This document shows positions 59,649 through 64,000 of a stretch of DNA of 64,000 nt, in pieces (position 1 is the stretch's first letter; every line of letters starts with the position of its first letter). The position numbers were made by a program, and so were the translations under genes. Source of the DNA: Phoenix dactylifera (taxonomy: Eukaryota > Streptophyta > Magnoliopsida > Arecales > Arecaceae); NCBI RefSeq assembly GCF_009389715.1, contig NC_052400.1:22289674-22353673 (forward strand), in the 5' to 3' direction. The notes under the pieces were generated by a model. That model did not search any database. It worked only from the letters and a program-made list of their open reading frames with translations, and was not told the DNA's origin.

Positions 59649-60895
59649 CATTAGATGACCAAGTGAATTCGAGTTGACCTGAATTTGACGGATCGGACCT
59701 GAAATTGGTCAACTAACAAAAATCTATCCCTCTTTCGACAAAATTTCTTGCTACTGAAATATTACAGCATTTTGTGGTGGATATCAATGCGTACGGCATC
59801 GAATGCTTTCACTTTCTAATTAGCAACAGAAATATTCTTGGGGCCGTCCATTTTGCCGGATGATCTGGCATCATGTCGCAATAGTCATGGTGCAATCCTT
59901 TTCGGCTACACCTTTGCATGATGATCACTCCGGGCTGTATTAATAGTCTCCAAGCCTTGCACCTAATACCCTAACTCGGGCCCTCACCTCTTTTGTCTAC
60001 CAAATTGCCTTTCATCCATTCTAATGATTTTTCTTTTCCTTTAAGAAAAAAAAAAGAAAGAAAATAGCTGGACAGCACTGATCTGCCGCGCCACATAAAC
60101 GTTTGTTTCATAAGATGGTAACGTGGCTTCTTCAAGTGCTGCAAAGTCTTGGTTCATATCAAATATTAATTAAGGATTTATATCACCAAGTTGATCATTA
60201 ACCGACCTCATTATATATTGTGTTGTCTTGGCTCCCCGAGTCGGATGCATTCAAATTAATTTTGCATATGTTTTGGTCGGATATCGCTTTATTACTGGGC
60301 AAGCCGTAAGCCATTGGCATGTTATTGTGGGATCCGCAAACCACATCAATATACAAGTAACATGGCCTGCGGATGTCACTCGATTGGCCACTTGGTTTTG
60401 ACATGTTAGCTTATAAAATAACTCACAGGGAACAATGAAACCCCTAGTCTCCAAGGAGAGGAGCCTTGATGTTTAATTACTTGGCTATCGTGGCTCATAA
60501 TTGTTTAAATCTTACCAAAGAAATCATGCGAGGAATCCTAAAACAATGAGCAACAATCCGTGTCAATGATGGACCTCTCTTGCATGGATTTGTTATCAAG
60601 AATATACTATCCAAGTTAGCTCTCCAATTGATGTCTCCAATCATCCCCGCCCTTCAAGGGGAGTGAAATGATGGAGGGCGGTAAACCTTGTGGCATCGTG
60701 ATACATGAACCCGACCCCTCACATGATTACATGAGGTGGGTGGCGGATAGGAGAGAGCTTTTTTCCTTCTTGGCTGTTGCATGATTTCAGGTCCACGATT
60801 GATGGAAATATGCACGCAAGGTTACTGACGAAAAGACCAACTGAATCATGGTAGATTATGACTTATTTACTGTTCTCTCCAGTAAAAATGGGCAA

Positions 60896-60963
<68 letters not shown>

Positions 60964-62131
60964 TTTGGTAGGAACTGCTCAGTATCCAAGGATATTAGAT
61001 ATAACGTTGCGTGATTAATCATACCCACGGCAGTAGCGGCTTTCAAGCCAACCTGATATTTGCCCTAGGCCTCTTGTTTATGCCCGGGCCAAATCCTGGG
61101 CCGGGCATATTATATCACGAGCCTTTCAGCCCAGTAGATCAGTTTATCTACTGGATGTTCAGGTTTGTAAAGCCACTGCTGATGGGTGAAAACAGGTCAG
61201 CGTGTAGCAAGTTCCGCCCCTGACACCATCAGGAGCTGGACCAAAAAGCCTTCCGTAGAATTTAAACACAAGTTTGCATTCATTGCTTTCAAATTTTTGA
61301 TCAAATTATATTTCACGCAACAATGAAGAATTCTTTTTACGCATTGTTCGGCAAGTAACTGCGTCAAGTAATTTTCAAGTGGAATGCTGGAGAAAAACTA
61401 TGGCTATTTAATGCCAACTTTCATTGCAAGAGTGAGAGCGGCCCTTGTACAGCAGCTTGAGTGGCCATCTTCGAAAGGGTGGTCTCAAGTCTCAACTACC
61501 TGCCTGCCTCTCATGCATAGCATGTGGGCTCCCACCAACCCCACCAGCATTTATATCAGCCTTCCCTTCACGTCTTAAGCCATTCCAGTGACAAAAATAA
61601 GTTACACATATATACAAGGAAAAGGGTGAATCAAACCCAATTTAGTTTCTTACGGCAAGCTGGAGTAATAAACTGGAGTCACGTCGTTGATGGTCCCATC
61701 CACCGTCTCATTCCATGCATAGCTGTATACCAAGTCATGGGCCATCACAAAATTGCTATTATTGCTTTGCCACGCGGATAGCAACCCGAAGCCAGACTCA
61801 ATGTTTTGTGTAGGTTGGTTAAGAACCGGTCATTATCCGAAAGAAAAATCATTAGCTAGATGAGATCTATCGTCGTCGATCGGTCCAACCGCAAACCGGC
61901 ACGTACAAATATATATATCTCCATCGCTTTTCTCTTCTTTTTGATCAGTAGTTGTATTTGTTGGTTTGTGATCGAACTGGTCCGGTCGGTGGATCCGAAT
62001 TTTTCCTCTACGTGGAGAGTAGTGGGTTTGGATCCCGAGCCAATTCGGTACGACTCGACCAATTTACGCCCCACTACTCCCGTTGGTCCTCAAAAATGCC
62101 AGGCGGCCTTTGAGATTGATTTCCCCAAAAT
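59649..62131. other. Gene-free interval right of the hAT element
   Basis: AT-rich sequence with short open frames only. It contains a long TA microsatellite (listed separately). No transposon ends or gene family resemblance were recognised. Confidence 0.6.
60897..60961. repeat. (TA)n microsatellite, about 32 units
   Basis: Uninterrupted TA dinucleotides; a likely site of length polymorphism and of assembly uncertainty. Confidence 0.97.
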
Positions 62132-62158
62132 TCTCTCTCTCTCTCTCTCTCTCTCTCT
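62132..62158. repeat. (CT)n microsatellite
   Basis: About 13 CT units lie roughly 70 bases upstream of the TATA box at 62230, a position common for CT tracts in plant core promoters. Confidence 0.92.
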
Positions 62159-62229
62159 GATTTGAATTCGATCTCAACGAGATTTGGATGCGATCGTCCA
62201 ACCCAACCGCTCACCCACCACCTCCGTGT

Positions 62230-62236
62230 TATAAAT
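62230..62236 (+). promoter_or_regulatory. Candidate TATA box of a gene starting near 62.26 kb
   Basis: TATAAAT follows a CT tract and precedes a pyrimidine-rich leader. Transcription would start near 62262. Confidence 0.45.
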
Positions 62237-62261
62237 CTTGGGAAGAAATGGAAGGGTCCGG

Positions 62262-62344
62262 CCGTTCCCATTCTCCTCCTTCTACCTTCTAAGAACAACT
62301 ATCGGGCACCAGCAAAGGACAAAGATCGGATTGGAATAAAGCAG
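62262..62344 (+). other. Possible non-coding first exon
   Basis: About 83 bases between the expected start site and a good donor (AAAGCAG|GTACGA at 62344/62345). It holds only a 14-codon open frame (MEGSGRSHSPPSTF). Coding exons, if any, would be beyond the window, as none was recognised to 64000. Confidence 0.35.
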
Positions 62345-64000
62345 GTACGATCGTCTCCTTTCAATGTTTTATGCGGATTCTTTCTCCCTGGCTCTTGATC
62401 TCTTGTTCTGATATCCGTCATGGAGGAAATGGAATTGCCAAGGTTCTGCTTTCGATCTTCCCTTTTTCCCTTTCAAGATTCATTCTCCGGACCATCACTG
62501 AATTCCTCGTCGGAATTGAATAAATTATTATTGGTGATGGGGAGCGTTGCTTCGTGAGAAACGAATAGATTATTTTCTCTCTCTCTCTCTTTTTGTTTTC
62601 AATAGAACAAACCAATAATTTACGAATGTGCAATGCACATAGCATAAATGGATCAAAAATGATTGCGAGAAATTCTTTGACGTGTAGAATGATTTGCAGG
62701 GAATTAACCTCCCTTTAATTAGCATATGTTATATCAAAAATTAGAAGTAATTTTCGTGGTATCAGAGCATCTCCTAACCTTTCATAATTAATATCCCGAA
62801 GATCTCTCAAAAGCGAGGAGTTATGCTCCGCCAACTCCATTAAACGAATTAATCAAGGATGGGCTAGGGGTTCGGGCTGGTGGATAATAATGAAAGAAGA
62901 TTTATAGAAAGATGAGTTAGTTAATTAATGACCGTGATTGGATTCTCTGAAATCATTTCTAAATCTAATATTAGAGTGGTTTCGCGTTTGTAAACTCTAT
63001 AATTTAATTGGTGGGGAGACTGGAAGGTCATTTGTGACAAATGGACCTAGGATGTTTGTGGGCCAGGTCTAATATATTGATTCTATACACTATTCTTGAA
63101 TAGACTTATAGACCTAACCTTAGATTTCTGGAGAATAGAGGTCAAGCAATGTTTGGCATGCCATTTCTTTTAAGGTTGATGACGAACTCCCTCTCTCTCT
63201 ATGCGTGTGCGCTTGTGTTTCAGTTATAAGGGTGCATATTACTGGTCATGGACCAAATGATGACTCGGGCTTATATAAATTACTAGGGCCTAGTGGTTGT
63301 ACATCCAAGTAAAAGCACTCAATTAGAATTGTCGATTGTTTTGGGGAAATTTTCTAAGAGTTAGGTCACGGTTTAGGTGAAGGTAATTTAAGGATGCAAG
63401 CCTTTTAAAGGATGTTGCCCGAGGGTGTATATAATTGTATTGATTCTACCACTGTAGAGAGCAGGGGCCCTACCAGAACTTGGCAAACTGCAGGTGCTTT
63501 CCTCAGCCTTTTCATTGTCTAAAGACTACTCTTAGCCCACATTTCATTCGACATATAACGCGTGCAATTAATTAGTCTAATACTCTTCTACATGCCGATA
63601 CTTACGGCTGGATATTTAAAAGATTTTGAAGCCTAGCATCCCTTTTCTCCAAAAAAGAAGAAGAAAAACATACATCTTGTTTTTACACCAGAGTCGAGCC
63701 ATCTTTCAGTTAAATTGGTCGCATTAATTTGTTCCTGAAAGGCTCTAATGCATTTATGCATACCCATTAGAAGTCTCGATCTATTAAACATGAACAGATT
63801 CCTCCATTTATTTTGCTGCATTATTCATTCATTATGCACCCAAGCTAGCTGAAGAAGACTCTTTATTCAAAGTATCTCCATTATTAGCAGATTATTTTGT
63901 GAGAAAAAAATGTTGCATGAGAGCACTTTTCTCTAATATAAAGTTTATCTCTTGACTTTATAGCATAGTTTGCCCAATCATGTTTACATAAGTTTCCAAG
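62345..64000. other. Unassigned sequence to the window end
   Basis: AT-rich, with a 45-codon frame at about 62420 (MEEMELPRFCFRSS) and no recognised domain. It may be the first intron of the candidate gene starting near 62.26 kb. Confidence 0.5.

Overview
This is a plant nuclear genome window. Genes are split by GT-AG introns of up to several kilobases, and the introns and intergenic spaces are full of MITEs, SINE-like sequence, hAT relics and LTR retrotransposons. The protein families (COX5b, an At5g20050-like kinase, an acyl-protein thioesterase, a TSO1-like CXC factor, PINOID) are general to flowering plants. AT-rich introns, GC-rich single-exon kinases and a large Tat-type Ty3/gypsy element suggest a monocot, plausibly a palm, but the species is inference.

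Layout. 1-3 kb: last three coding exons of cytochrome c oxidase subunit 5b (+), with a Tourist-like MITE upstream. 3-7.4 kb: no complete gene; a GC-rich coding-like remnant is split by a candidate solo LTR. 7.4-8.8 kb: single-exon receptor-like kinase (+). 11.4-24.1 kb: acyl-protein thioesterase (+), nine coding exons, with a leader intron built of degenerate repeats and other introns holding a hAT relic, a nested MITE and a SINE candidate. 26.1-38.9 kb: TSO1-like CXC (CPP) transcription factor (-), ten coding exons that keep frame throughout except for one in-frame TAA in exon 3; a possible 72-nt exitron spans that stop. 43.4-44.9 kb: PINOID-type AGC kinase (+), two exons. 46.66-59.65 kb: a hAT DNA transposon whose transposase frame is interrupted by a 9.8-kb Tat-lineage Ty3/gypsy element with near-identical LTRs and a GAACA target duplication. 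59.65-64 kb: mostly gene-free, with a possible promoter and non-coding first exon near 62.2 kb.

The host genes do not form a pathway. COX5b works in respiration, the thioesterase removes lipid from acylated proteins, the CXC protein binds DNA in cell-cycle and floral control, and PINOID phosphorylates PIN auxin exporters. The kinase and thioesterase are adjacent and co-oriented, as their best Arabidopsis matches (At5g20050, At5g20060) are from memory, which suggests old microsynteny. The most notable observations are the stop/exitron conflict in the CXC gene, the very young gypsy-in-hAT nest, the gypsy element's two tandem arrays and possible antisense unit, and the repeat-built leader intron.
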